Source: Bacteroidia bacterium (lineage in GTDB: Bacteria; Bacteroidota; Bacteroidia; CAILMK01; JBBDIG01). From it: DNA of 64,000 nt. Below, piece after piece: positions 1-9,748 of the stretch; within the stretch, counting starts at the first letter, position 1; every line of letters starts with the position of its first letter. A program made the position numbers and the translations under genes. The stretch lies in NCBI GenBank assembly GCA_040880525.1, contig JBBDIG010000019.1:1-64000 (forward strand), in the 5' to 3' direction. A model generated the notes under the pieces. That model was not told the DNA's origin. It saw only the letters and a list, made by a program, of their open reading frames with translations, and did not search any database.

Positions 1-3000
1 AACCGGATCTGGAACAACATTTTTGCGAACAGCGGTGGCGGCCCCGCAGTGTATTACCACCGGCCAAACGACTTGCAGTCAGACTACAACAATTTCTACA
101 GCACCGCCTGCAATCTGGGCCGTTATGACAGCACCAGTCCAAGTTTTCAAATATTCTACCCGGTTGACCTGGCCGAATGGCAAAGCATTACCGGCCTGGA
201 CCAGAACTCCCTGGAGGTAAATCCTGCCTTTGTAAATGATACTGACCTGCACTCCATATCCTCCATGCTGGATGGCGCAGGAATAACTACCGGGCGCGTA
301 ACCGATGATTTTGACGGCCAGGCGCGCAGCAATCCACCCGATATTGGTGCCGATGAATTTACAGGCGGGGCTGGCACCTATAGTGCGGGCACCTATTCAG
401 TGCCCACTGATTTCGGGACCATACAGGCCGCTATTGATTCCTTTAGCAAACGAGGGATCAATGGGAACATCATCCTTAACATTGCTTCGGGAACTTATAC
501 CGAACAGGTGGAGATCAAGGACATCCCGCGCTCATCACCGGCTGACAGCATCATCATCCAATCATCCACACAGGACAGTTCTGATGTGGTGATTCAATAC
601 AGCTCCACTGCTTCAGATTCTAACTGGACAGTTTTGCTTGACAAGGCTGAGGGCGTTACCCTTCAGCACCTGACCATCAGGGCCAATGGCAACACCTACA
701 GCAATGCCCTGGCCCTGGCCACAAAGGTCGAGCGGATCAATATCCAGAACAACATCATCGAAGGCCAGGACCTGAATTCTGCCCAGCGGGATGATGCAGT
801 GATCTATGGCAACGGTCTCAGTGCCACTGATCTGAAAATCATGCATAACCTCATAAGGGAAGGTTCGTTTGGTATTGATCTTCGCTTTACCAATAATACC
901 AACTGCGCCACCTCCACCAGTACATTTATCGCTTATAATGTCTTCAGAAGCAATTACAGCAACGGTATGTACATCCAGGATGTATTTTTCCTGAGTGTCA
1001 TTGAAAATGACATTACATCTGATGATGAATATACAGCATACCACGGCATTTATCTGTGGGACAATGACAGCGCGCTCATGGTGCTGGGCAACTATGTGTA
1101 TGATGTGAAGAATCTAGCCATGCGGATAGAACATACTGAAAACTCTGCGGGAAATCGCGGACTGGTGGCTAACAACTTCCTCCACTCCCGGGATAATGGT
1201 AATGGAGCCTATTTCAATTCTAACGATTACGTCGACATCTTTCATAATTCTGTTCACAAGAGCAACAATACAAGCACGTCTCAGTATGCGATCCAAATGC
1301 AGAACAGCGACAACAACAGGGTATGGAACAACATCTTCGCGAATTCAGGCGGTGGGCCTGCAGTGTATTACCATCGCAATGTCAACCTCATTTCTGATTA
1401 CAATGCTTTCTACAGTACTACCTGTAATCTTGGCCGGTTTGCTTTACCCGTATCTCCATTCACAAACTTTTTCCCGGATGATCTGGCCGAATGGCAATCT
1501 GTCACCGGCCTTGATGCCAATTCCTATGAGGTGAATCCCGCATTTTTGAATGACACAGACTTACACTCCATTTCTGCTGTTTTGGATGGTGCAGGAATAA
1601 CCACCGGGCGCGTAACCCATGATTTTGATATGCAATCCCGTGGAAACCCACCGGATATAGGCGCTGATGAATTTACCGCTGGAGGTTCTGCACTTTCAGG
1701 AACATACAGCATTCCTACTGATTTCGGTACATTCCAGGCTGCTATTGATTCATTGGTAGCCCGGGGAATTAACGGAAATGTAATCATAAACGTAGCAAAT
1801 GGTACATATACCGAGCAAGTGATCGTTCCCAATATTTCTAAAACCAATCCTGGAGATAGTGTCATTTTCCAATCTTCAAGTGGTGTGCGTACTTTGGTGA
1901 TACTTCAGTATGCTTCTTTGGTAACAGACTCTAACTACACGGTGAAACTTAAAGGTGCTGAAAGTATCACATTTCAGAATTTGACGCTGAAGGCTTTGGG
2001 TACAACTTATGGGCGGGTGCTAGAGATCGAATCGTATATCAGAAATGTGAACCTGATCAATAATGAGATTATTGGTGATAGTAGTAATTCCACTTCAACT
2101 AACAAAGCTTTGATCTTCGGCAATCCTGTCTACACTGATGATTTTACTGTATCAATGAATGCATTTACAGACGGGTCCGAGGCAATTCACCTTATTTCGA
2201 ATACTTCAGCCTGTGCTAACGAGAGCCCCATTCATGTACACGATAATAACTTGACAGATCAGTTTTCCAGAGGTGTGTTTCTCCAGCGATTTGATTTCGC
2301 TAAAGTTTGTGAGAATGACATAACCACCGCAGGGAATCACTCGACTTTTGAGGGAATTTACTTGCATACCTGTGATAGTGCAATTGAGGTTACAAAGAAT
2401 AACGTGAATGGTGGAAGAGGAACAGCTTTGCGTTTATGGGACTGTGATGCGTCTTCAGGCAAAGAGGGAAAGATATACAACAACATGCTGCAGACTCATA
2501 CCAATGGAAGTACAGTAGACATTCAGCATTGCTCATATCAGAATTTTTATCACAATAGTGTTCATCTTTCCAACTCTTCAAATAGCAACATTTACGCTGC
2601 CATCATTTGGCATCAGGGACCGATTAGAGTTGTGAACAATATTTTCTCAAATTCAGGTGGTGGACCAACCGTCTACTTTACTAATGGGACCAACATTGAT
2701 ACATCGGACCATAATGATTTTTATTGGACCGGATCCACATTTGGCCGTTGGTTTAATACGGTTGTTAACAGCTTTGGTGCCTGGCAAACTACTTCAGGTC
2801 AGGATGCAAATTCTGATACGCTGGATCCCCGGTTCGTTTCAACCACTGACCTGCACCTTACGGATTCATCACTTGCCAATATCGGAATGGATTTACTTGC
2901 TGAAGTACCCGAGGACATTGACGAGGACCCGCGTACAACCACACCATTCGTGGGAGCAGATGAATACACAGGGGCCTGTCCGGGTATTTTCACTAACATT

Positions 3001-6000
3001 AATTGGCAAAACCCGTCCTGCAACGGAGGGAATGACGGCTATGCTATTGTAACAGTGACTGGTGGGGCTACACCGTATACCTATGACTGGTCAAATAATG
3101 ACACCACTGACAGCATCGGCAGCCTGTCCGCAGGACTTTACGTGGTGACTGTTACAGACAATAATAACTGCGAGGTCAGGGATTCTGTCATCCTCAGCAA
3201 TCCCCCCGCAATAAACCTGAGCGTATCAACCACTCCGGTAAGTTGCAATGGCGGAAATGATGGCTCAGCTTATGTTTCCAACCTGACCGGAGGAATGGCC
3301 CCATACAGCTATTTGTGGAGTTCAAACGAAACCGTGGATTCCATCTTTGGCAAAACTGCTGGCGGGTACTCCTTAACGGTTACTGATTCTAATGGATGCC
3401 AGGAAACAGAAAATTTCAACATTACCCAACCCAGTCCGCTTTCTGTATTTTTCAGTCCGGTGGTAGGAGTAAACTGCAGCGGAGACAGCACAGGTTCTGC
3501 AAGGGCGCTGGTTTCCGGTGGAAATGGCGGCTATTCCTATAGCTGGAGCAACGGAGATCTCACACAAACTGCCGATAGCCTTGCTGCCGGATATCACACA
3601 GTAACTGTAACCGACTCCAAAGGATGCATGGTTGTGGATTCTGTACTGATTAACCAGCAGCCGCCAATCACCATTAACTTCAATTCCAGCAATGCCCAGT
3701 GCAACAATGATAGTACAGGTTCTGCAACTGCATTCGTATCAGGTGGGCAATCGCCATATTCCTACAGTTGGAGCAATGGCGACATGACCCAAACTGCTGA
3801 CAGCCTCCCTGCCGGTACGCACTATGTAACCGTAACTGATGTTAACGGCTGCACCGGCAATGATTCGGTAACTATAACACAGCCCTCTGCACTGACCACT
3901 TCAATTCCACATAACGATGTGAATTGTAATGGAGACAGCACCGGATCTGCCATGGTCAATGTATTTGGCGGGACATCCCCATTCAGTTACAACTGGAGCA
4001 ACGGTGAAACCACCGCGGCCATAGACAGTCTTGCTGCCGGGATATATTATGTGCAGGTAACTGACGACAATGGTTGTATGGGATCCGATTCTGTTATAAT
4101 CAATGAACGTCCGGCTTTGGTGTTGAATCTTGACTCAACGGATGTAACCTGTAATGGAGCTGCCGATGGAACCGCTACGGTATCAGTAAGTGGCGGAACA
4201 CCGGGATATTCTTACGCCTGGAGCAATGGGGACATTACGGCAACAGCCGACTCTTTGCCAGCCGGAATTTACCAGGTGGTGGTTACCGACTTTTTCGGAT
4301 GTATAGATTCAGCATCTATTCAGGTCAACGAGCCTGCAGCACTTACCATATCCATTAATAACACTGATCTATTGTGTCATGGTGACAGCACGGCCACTGC
4401 CACGGCTTCTGTAAATGGTGGCACTCCCCCCTACTCTTATCAGTGGAGCAATGGGGATGCAACGGCAACGGCAGACAGCCTCCCGGCCGGAATGCACTAC
4501 CTCACTGTTACTGATTCAAATGGTTGCCAGGTAATGGATTCAGTGGAGATCACACAGCCTTCACTCCTTTCACTTGGCCAGAACCATACAGATGTTTCCA
4601 CTTCCGGAGGCAATGACGGTTCAATCGACCTGAGCGTATCAGGCGGAACATTTCCTTATACTTATCTGTGGAGCAATAATGCCAACACTCAGGACATAAA
4701 CAACCTTACCGCGGGGCAGTACTGCGTGTTGGTGACCGATGACAATGGGTGTCAGGACAGCCTCTGCGTTATAATCAACGAGCCCGGCTGTGCCGGATTT
4801 TCCGTAACAGTCGATTCCACTGATGTTTCCTGTAATGGTGGTGATGATGGTACGGCCACGGCAGTCGTGACCGGTGGTGCCTCACCATATTCCTATAACT
4901 GGAGTAATGGGGATACGGGCATCATGGCAGATACATTGAGTGCCGGGGCTTATTCGCTCACGGTGGTTGACAACAATAATTGTAGTACCAGCACCAACTT
5001 TGTAATCAACGAACCCAGTGAATTGCTCGTAACGGTGAACGGAACCGATGTGCTATGCAATGGCGATAACACCGGAACGGCCACAGCCAATGTTTCAGGC
5101 GGAACAACTCCTTATTCTTATTCCTGGAGTAATGGTGATACAACTTCAACTGCTGACAGCCTTGACGCAGGAATGCACTACGTTACGATTACTGATTCTA
5201 ATGGGTGCATGACATTGGATTCTGTAGAGATAACAGAACCACCGGCCTTATCCGTTTCAACTTCAGGAACCGATGTATTGTGCAATGGAAACAATAGCGG
5301 CACTGCAACAGCCAACGTTACTGGCGGAACCGGCCCATACAACTATGAGTGGAGCAATGGTGATACGGGTTCAACTGCTGACAGCCTTGCTGCAGGAATT
5401 CATTATGTCACCGTTACGGATGACAATGGTTGTATGATCCTGGATTCAGTTGAGATTTTGGAACCACCTGCCCTCTCTGTTTCAACCTCAGGAACGGATG
5501 TGCTTTGCAATGGTGATAACACCGGATCAGCAACAGCGACACCATCAGGTGGAACCATGCCTTATGCCTATAATTGGAGCAATGGCGACATGACCCCAAC
5601 TGCTGATAGCCTCGCAGCCGGTTGGCATTACGTAACGGTTACAGATTCCAATGGCTGCATGGTGACGGATTCGGTTGAGATCACTGAGCCTGCTGTATTG
5701 GACCTTACCCACAACAGAACAGATGTTTCCACCAATGGCGGCTCTGACGGTTCAATTGATCTCACCGTCTTAGGAGGAACATCACCTTACTCCTATCTGT
5801 GGTCTAATTCTGACACCACCCAGGACATTTCAGGCCTTACCGCTGGACAATATTGTGTGGTAGTTACAGACGACAATGGTTGCATAGACAGCGTTTGCGT
5901 CAACATCACTGAACCAGCACCTGGCTGTCCTTCCCTGGGCCTATCTACCGTTGATACTGACGTGCTTTGCAATGGAGGCAATACAGGATCCTCCACTGTT

Positions 6001-9000
6001 TCTACTTCCGGTGGAACTGCACCGTTTACCTATCAATGGTCAAATGGCGATACCGGTACCACTGCTGATTCTCTCTCTGCAGGCGCTTATTCCGTAATTG
6101 TTACTGACGACAATGGATGTGTAGATACTGCCACCGTGAATATTTCAGAACCGGCTTTACTGACCGTGTCAGTTTCAGGAACGGATGTGCTTTGCAATGG
6201 TGATAACACCGGGTCTGCAACAGCTACTCCTTCAGGAGGCACAACGCCTTATGAATACAGTTGGAACAATGGCGATATGACAGCAACTGCCGATAGCCTC
6301 GCAGCCGGATGGCACTATGTAACCGTTACCGATTCCAACGGCTGCATAGTCACTGATTCGGTGGAAATTACGGAACCAGCGTTACTGACTGTTACGACTT
6401 CTGTGGACAATCATGTTTCCTGCAATGGAGAAAGCAATGGCATGGCCACAGCATCAGCATCTGGCGGCACAATGCCTTATGAATTCAGTTGGAGCAATGG
6501 CGACATGACGGCAACTGCTGATAGCCTTCCAGCCGGATGGCATTACGTTATGGTGACAGATTCGAATGGCTGTATGGTGACGGATTCAGTAGAGATCACT
6601 GAGCCTGCTGTATTGGACCTTACCCACAGCAGTACAAATGTTTCTACAAATGGCGGCTCTGACGGATCAATTGATCTCACTGTCACTGGAGGAACATCAC
6701 CTTACTCCTATCTTTGGTCTAATTCAGCCACCTCGCAGGACATTTCAGGCCTTACTGCTGGGCAATATTGTGTGGTCGTTACAGATGACAATGGTTGCAT
6801 AGACAGCGTTTGCGTCATCATCACTGAACCTGCACCGGGTTGTCCTTCGCTGGGCCTCTCTACTATTGATAATGACGTACTTTGCAATGGAGGAAATACG
6901 GGCTCATCCACTGTTTCTACTTCCGGTGGAGCTGCACCGTTTTCTTATCAGTGGTCAAATGGCGATACAGGAACCATTGCTGATTCCCTCTCCGCTGGTG
7001 CTTATACCGTGATAGTTACTGACAGCAATGGATGTGCAGATACCGCCACCGTGAATATTTCAGAACCGACTTTACTGACCATGTCTGTTTCAGGAACGGA
7101 TGTGCTTTGCAATGGTGATAATACCGGGTCTGCAACAACTACTCCTTCAGGAGGCACAACGCCTTATGCATACAACTGGAGCAATGGCGATATGACGGCA
7201 ACTGCCGATAGTCTCGCAGCCGGATGGCATTACGTTACAGTGACAGACTCCAACGGCTGCATGGTCACGGATTCCGTGGAGATAACCGAACCTGCTATTT
7301 TGAGTGTTTCCATTTCGGGAGTTGGCCATGTGCTTTGCAATGGTGAAAACACCGGAGCAGCAACTGCTAATGCTTCAGGAGGAACAACGCCTTATTCATA
7401 TAGTTGGAGTAATGGCGACAAGACCGCAACTGCCGACAGCCTCGCAGCCGGATGGCATTACGTTACGGTGACAGATTCAAATGGCTGCATGGTCACGGAT
7501 TCGGTAGAGATTACCGAACCTGCGTTACTGACAGTTTCTGTCTCTGTTGACAATCATGTTTCCTGCAATGGCGGCAGCAATGGAATGGCCACAGCATCAG
7601 CTTCCGGGGGAAGTAATCCTTATGAATACATCTGGAGCAATGGCGACATGACTGCCACAGCCGATTCACTGCCTGCAGGATGGCACTATGTCACTATTAT
7701 GGACGACAACGGATGTACCCTGCTGGATTCCGTTGAAATTTCAGAACCCACACCAATTGAGATTACGGGCAATGTAACTGATGAATCCAGTTCAGGCGCT
7801 TCTGACGGGGCTATAAATATTACAGTTACCGGTGGTACTGCTCCTTATGCTTTCGCGTGGAGCAACAGCGACACCACTGAAGATATTTCCGGGCTGTCTT
7901 CAGGAAATTATTGGGTGGTGGTGACCGATGACAATGGCTGCCAGGATTCTGCAGAATTTGATGTATTTGTAGGAGCGGTTGTTCCGGTTGTAAAGGTTAC
8001 TCCTTCTGACAGTATTGGTTCAGGCCGCGCAGGATATTCCACAGCCATCAGAGGCGACTGGGCAATAGCAGGTGCCCCGCTGGATACTACTTATGGGCCT
8101 AAATCAGGGGCTGCTTATATTTATCAGAAAGTTGGCGGGGCATGGACAAGCCATGACAAACTCACATCAACCTCGAACCAGTCTGGTGATAAATTCGGCT
8201 TTGCTGTGGACATTTATGATACGCTCGCCATTATCGGAGCCCCCGAGGAAAACAGCCTCGGCTTTGGTACCGGTGTAGCCTACGTGTTTGCCCGCAGGTC
8301 TGGCTCATGGGTCGAACTCCAAACCCTAACTGCTCCAACCATCAAACGTGGCGACTTCTATGGCTATGATGTGGCAATCTTTGGGGAACGAATCGCAATT
8401 GGAAGTTTTGGGGCTGATCTCTCGGGTTACACACAATCAGGCGCAGTCTATATTTATGAAAGATCTGCAGGCACCTGGGCTCACACAGAAACGCTGTTGC
8501 CAAATGACGTAAACCACAACGACTACACCGGTCTCTCCGTGGATATGTATGAAGACCGCGTGGTGGCAGGATCGCCCACCAAAAACTCAGGATTGCTCTT
8601 AAAGGCCGGTGCTGCTTACGTCTGGAAATATGATGGCGCAGGCAACTGGGCGCAGGAGGGCAAGCTGGTTTCAGGCGACCTGGATACCCGCGATTCATTC
8701 GGTATATCAGTGGCCGTTGTAGATAGCACCGTGATCGTAGGTGCTTATGGTAATGATGATGACGGCAACAACTCTGGTTCGGCTTACATCTTTCAGAAAG
8801 GTGCTAGCACGTATGCGCAAACAGGTAAACTCACCGCGAGCGATGGCGATGCCACCCATCTGTTCGGCCATTCCGTAGGCATTACAAATGACACTGCCAT
8901 TGTAGGGGCCTATGCTGATGACCACAGCGGCATCCGCTCAGGTTCTGCCTATCTCTTCGCCAACAGTGGCGGCTGGGGCCAGTTCAAAAAGCTGGTGGCA

Positions 9001-9495
9001 CCCACGCCTGGCGCGTATGAAGATTATGGATTCTCTGTGGATGCCTCTGAAGACTGGGCAATGGTAGGTGCAAAGGGCGATGGCGAAGTAGCTGCCCTGG
9101 CGGGAGCTGTGTATTTCTATCACCTGCCGTCTGTTCCCACGCCAATCCTGGTGCATCGTGAGACCAACCTTTTTGATGAGGATGGTGAAGATGCTGGAAA
9201 TGATGAAGAAAGCGCCATATCAGCTTTTGACATCGCTGAGGAAGAAGCATTTGAACGGATGTTTGATCAAATCACAGTTTATCCCAACCCGGCCCGCGAC
9301 AGGCATGACATCAACATCAGCATTCCCGAAGGCAAAGAAGCCCAGGTGCAGATTATTGATGCAGCAGGCAACTTTGTGGTAAACCGCTTTGAGTATGGAC
9401 CTATGAAGATCCACAACCTTCGGGCTGGCGTTTACTTCCTGCGCATCCAGATTGATGCACATGTGGTACACAGGAAAATTGTTGTAGTAAAATAG
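1..9495 (+). CDS. Giant T9SS-secreted beta-helix / SprB-repeat / FG-GAP protein (5' partial)
   Basis: The frame is open from the first base, so the true N-terminus and signal peptide lie upstream; 3,164 residues are visible. Order of parts: the end of one beta-helix module (to about nt 360), two full modules (about 385-1680 and 1690-2970) with VPTDF-TIQAAIDS openings and NPPDIGADEF-type ends; 22 SprB-like repeats of about 75 residues (about 3010-7960; pattern C-N-G...GG..PY.Y.WSNG...L.AG.Y.VTVTD.NGC); seven FG-GAP-like blades (about 7985-9140); and a C-terminal T9SS type A sorting domain (YPNPARD to IVVVK, about 9268-9492). The family parts suggest an outer-surface adhesin or gliding-type protein; no enzymatic site was recognised. 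The 3' end and the following UTR resemble those of the third paralogue rather than the second. The exact function is unknown. Confidence 0.93.
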   Translation, partial: NRIWNNIFANSGGGPAVYYHRPNDLQSDYNNFYSTACNLGRYDSTSPSFQIFYPVDLAEWQSITGLDQNSLEVNPAFVNDTDLHSISSMLDGAGITTGRVTDDFDGQARSNPPDIGADEFTGGAGTYSAGTYSVPTDFGTIQAAIDSFSKRGINGNIILNIASGTYTEQVEIKDIPRSSPADSIIIQSSTQDSSDVVIQYSSTASDSNWTVLLDKAEGVTLQHLTIRANGNTYSNALALATKVERINIQNNIIEGQDLNSAQRDDAVIYGNGLSATDLKIMHNLIREGSFGIDLRFTNNTNCATSTSTFIAYNVFRSNYSNGMYIQDVFFLSVIENDITSDDEYTAYHGIYLWDNDSALMVLGNYVYDVKNLAMRIEHTENSAGNRGLVANNFLHSRDNGNGAYFNSNDYVDIFHNSVHKSNNTSTSQYAIQMQNSDNNRVWNNIFANSGGGPAVYYHRNVNLISDYNAFYSTTCNLGRFALPVSPFTNFFPDDLAEWQSVTGLDANSYEVNPAFLNDTDLHSISAVLDGAGITTGRVTHDFDMQSRGNPPDIGADEFTAGGSALSGTYSIPTDFGTFQAAIDSLVARGINGNVIINVANGTYTEQVIVPNISKTNPGDSVIFQSSSGVRTLVILQYASLVTDSNYTVKLKGAESITFQNLTLKALGTTYGRVLEIESYIRNVNLINNEIIGDSSNSTSTNKALIFGNPVYTDDFTVSMNAFTDGSEAIHLISNTSACANESPIHVHDNNLTDQFSRGVFLQRFDFAKVCENDITTAGNHSTFEGIYLHTCDSAIEVTKNNVNGGRGTALRLWDCDASSGKEGKIYNNMLQTHTNGSTVDIQHCSYQNFYHNSVHLSNSSNSNIYAAIIWHQGPIRVVNNIFSNSGGGPTVYFTNGTNIDTSDHNDFYWTGSTFGRWFNTVVNSFGAWQTTSGQDANSDTLDPRFVSTTDLHLTDSSLANIGMDLLAEVPEDIDEDPRTTTPFVGADEYTGACPGIFTNINWQNPSCNGGNDGYAIVTVTGGATPYTYDWSNNDTTDSIGSLSAGLYVVTVTDNNNCEVRDSVILSNPPAINLSVSTTPVSCNGGNDGSAYVSNLTGGMAPYSYLWSSNETVDSIFGKTAGGYSLTVTDSNGCQETENFNITQPSPLSVFFSPVVGVNCSGDSTGSARALVSGGNGGYSYSWSNGDLTQTADSLAAGYHTVTVTDSKGCMVVDSVLINQQPPITINFNSSNAQCNNDSTGSATAFVSGGQSPYSYSWSNGDMTQTADSLPAGTHYVTVTDVNGCTGNDSVTITQPSALTTSIPHNDVNCNGDSTGSAMVNVFGGTSPFSYNWSNGETTAAIDSLAAGIYYVQVTDDNGCMGSDSVIINERPALVLNLDSTDVTCNGAADGTATVSVSGGTPGYSYAWSNGDITATADSLPAGIYQVVVTDFFGCIDSASIQVNEPAALTISINNTDLLCHGDSTATATASVNGGTPPYSYQWSNGDATATADSLPAGMHYLTVTDSNGCQVMDSVEITQPSLLSLGQNHTDVSTSGGNDGSIDLSVSGGTFPYTYLWSNNANTQDINNLTAGQYCVLVTDDNGCQDSLCVIINEPGCAGFSVTVDSTDVSCNGGDDGTATAVVTGGASPYSYNWSNGDTGIMADTLSAGAYSLTVVDNNNCSTSTNFVINEPSELLVTVNGTDVLCNGDNTGTATANVSGGTTPYSYSWSNGDTTSTADSLDAGMHYVTITDSNGCMTLDSVEITEPPALSVSTSGTDVLCNGNNSGTATANVTGGTGPYNYEWSNGDTGSTADSLAAGIHYVTVTDDNGCMILDSVEILEPPALSVSTSGTDVLCNGDNTGSATATPSGGTMPYAYNWSNGDMTPTADSLAAGWHYVTVTDSNGCMVTDSVEITEPAVLDLTHNRTDVSTNGGSDGSIDLTVLGGTSPYSYLWSNSDTTQDISGLTAGQYCVVVTDDNGCIDSVCVNITEPAPGCPSLGLSTVDTDVLCNGGNTGSSTVSTSGGTAPFTYQWSNGDTGTTADSLSAGAYSVIVTDDNGCVDTATVNISEPALLTVSVSGTDVLCNGDNTGSATATPSGGTTPYEYSWNNGDMTATADSLAAGWHYVTVTDSNGCIVTDSVEITEPALLTVTTSVDNHVSCNGESNGMATASASGGTMPYEFSWSNGDMTATADSLPAGWHYVMVTDSNGCMVTDSVEITEPAVLDLTHSSTNVSTNGGSDGSIDLTVTGGTSPYSYLWSNSATSQDISGLTAGQYCVVVTDDNGCIDSVCVIITEPAPGCPSLGLSTIDNDVLCNGGNTGSSTVSTSGGAAPFSYQWSNGDTGTIADSLSAGAYTVIVTDSNGCADTATVNISEPTLLTMSVSGTDVLCNGDNTGSATTTPSGGTTPYAYNWSNGDMTATADSLAAGWHYVTVTDSNGCMVTDSVEITEPAILSVSISGVGHVLCNGENTGAATANASGGTTPYSYSWSNGDKTATADSLAAGWHYVTVTDSNGCMVTDSVEITEPALLTVSVSVDNHVSCNGGSNGMATASASGGSNPYEYIWSNGDMTATADSLPAGWHYVTIMDDNGCTLLDSVEISEPTPIEITGNVTDESSSGASDGAINITVTGGTAPYAFAWSNSDTTEDISGLSSGNYWVVVTDDNGCQDSAEFDVFVGAVVPVVKVTPSDSIGSGRAGYSTAIRGDWAIAGAPLDTTYGPKSGAAYIYQKVGGAWTSHDKLTSTSNQSGDKFGFAVDIYDTLAIIGAPEENSLGFGTGVAYVFARRSGSWVELQTLTAPTIKRGDFYGYDVAIFGERIAIGSFGADLSGYTQSGAVYIYERSAGTWAHTETLLPNDVNHNDYTGLSVDMYEDRVVAGSPTKNSGLLLKAGAAYVWKYDGAGNWAQEGKLVSGDLDTRDSFGISVAVVDSTVIVGAYGNDDDGNNSGSAYIFQKGASTYAQTGKLTASDGDATHLFGHSVGITNDTAIVGAYADDHSGIRSGSAYLFANSGGWGQFKKLVAPTPGAYEDYGFSVDASEDWAMVGAKGDGEVAALAGAVYFYHLPSVPTPILVHRETNLFDEDGEDAGNDEESAISAFDIAEEEAFERMFDQITVYPNPARDRHDINISIPEGKEAQVQIIDAAGNFVVNRFEYGPMKIHNLRAGVYFLRIQIDAHVVHRKIVVVK

Positions 9496-9522
9496 TTCAT
9501 CAAATACCACTTTTTTCAGATA

Positions 9523-9557
9523 GGGCTGCCTTCATAGATGGCAGCCCTTTTCTTTTT
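9523..9557 (+). terminator. Rho-independent terminator of the first giant gene
   Basis: An 8-bp perfect stem (GGGCTGCC / GGCAGCCC) with a 9-nt loop is followed by TTTTCTTTTT, 27 bp after the stop codon. A related hairpin follows the third paralogue, so the terminator was probably copied along with the gene end. Confidence 0.85.
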
Positions 9558-9620
9558 GAGTTAGACCTGAATTTCCTCTAAATTCGACAAGTAATTTTTT
9601 AGCAATTCTTCCCTCTATAA

Positions 9621-9693
9621 GAAATACACTCGGCATCTAAAGAAGTACATTAGCGTATATTCCTCTTCCTGAATTTTAATGAAGTACATTCGG
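9621..9693 (+). promoter_or_regulatory. Three direct repeats of GAARTACAYT upstream of the second giant gene
   Basis: Copies begin at 9621 (GAAATACACT), 9642 (GAAGTACATT) and 9681 (GAAGTACATT); two are followed by CGG. The starts are 21 and 39 bp apart, roughly two and four helical turns. They lie 58-128 bp upstream of the probable start codon at 9749, where an operator or activator site would be placed. No standard TAnnTTTG box was seen here. The regulatory role is an inference. Confidence 0.3.
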
Positions 9694-9748
9694 GGCTACT
9701 CGCCCATGTTTTTTTACCATGATCTCAAATCAGTCAATATTTTTAACT

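Noticed and set aside
613-1044. Long minus-strand frame inside the first giant gene
   Set aside because: It lies wholly within the coding sequence of the plus-strand giant, has no family likeness and mirrors its codon pattern. The same holds for other antisense frames under the giants, such as 8342-8698 and 17253-17609.
3010-7960. Frameshift or assembly error in the repeat tract of the first giant
   Set aside because: The frame is open across all 22 repeats without a break, and repeats differ from each other in a normal way.
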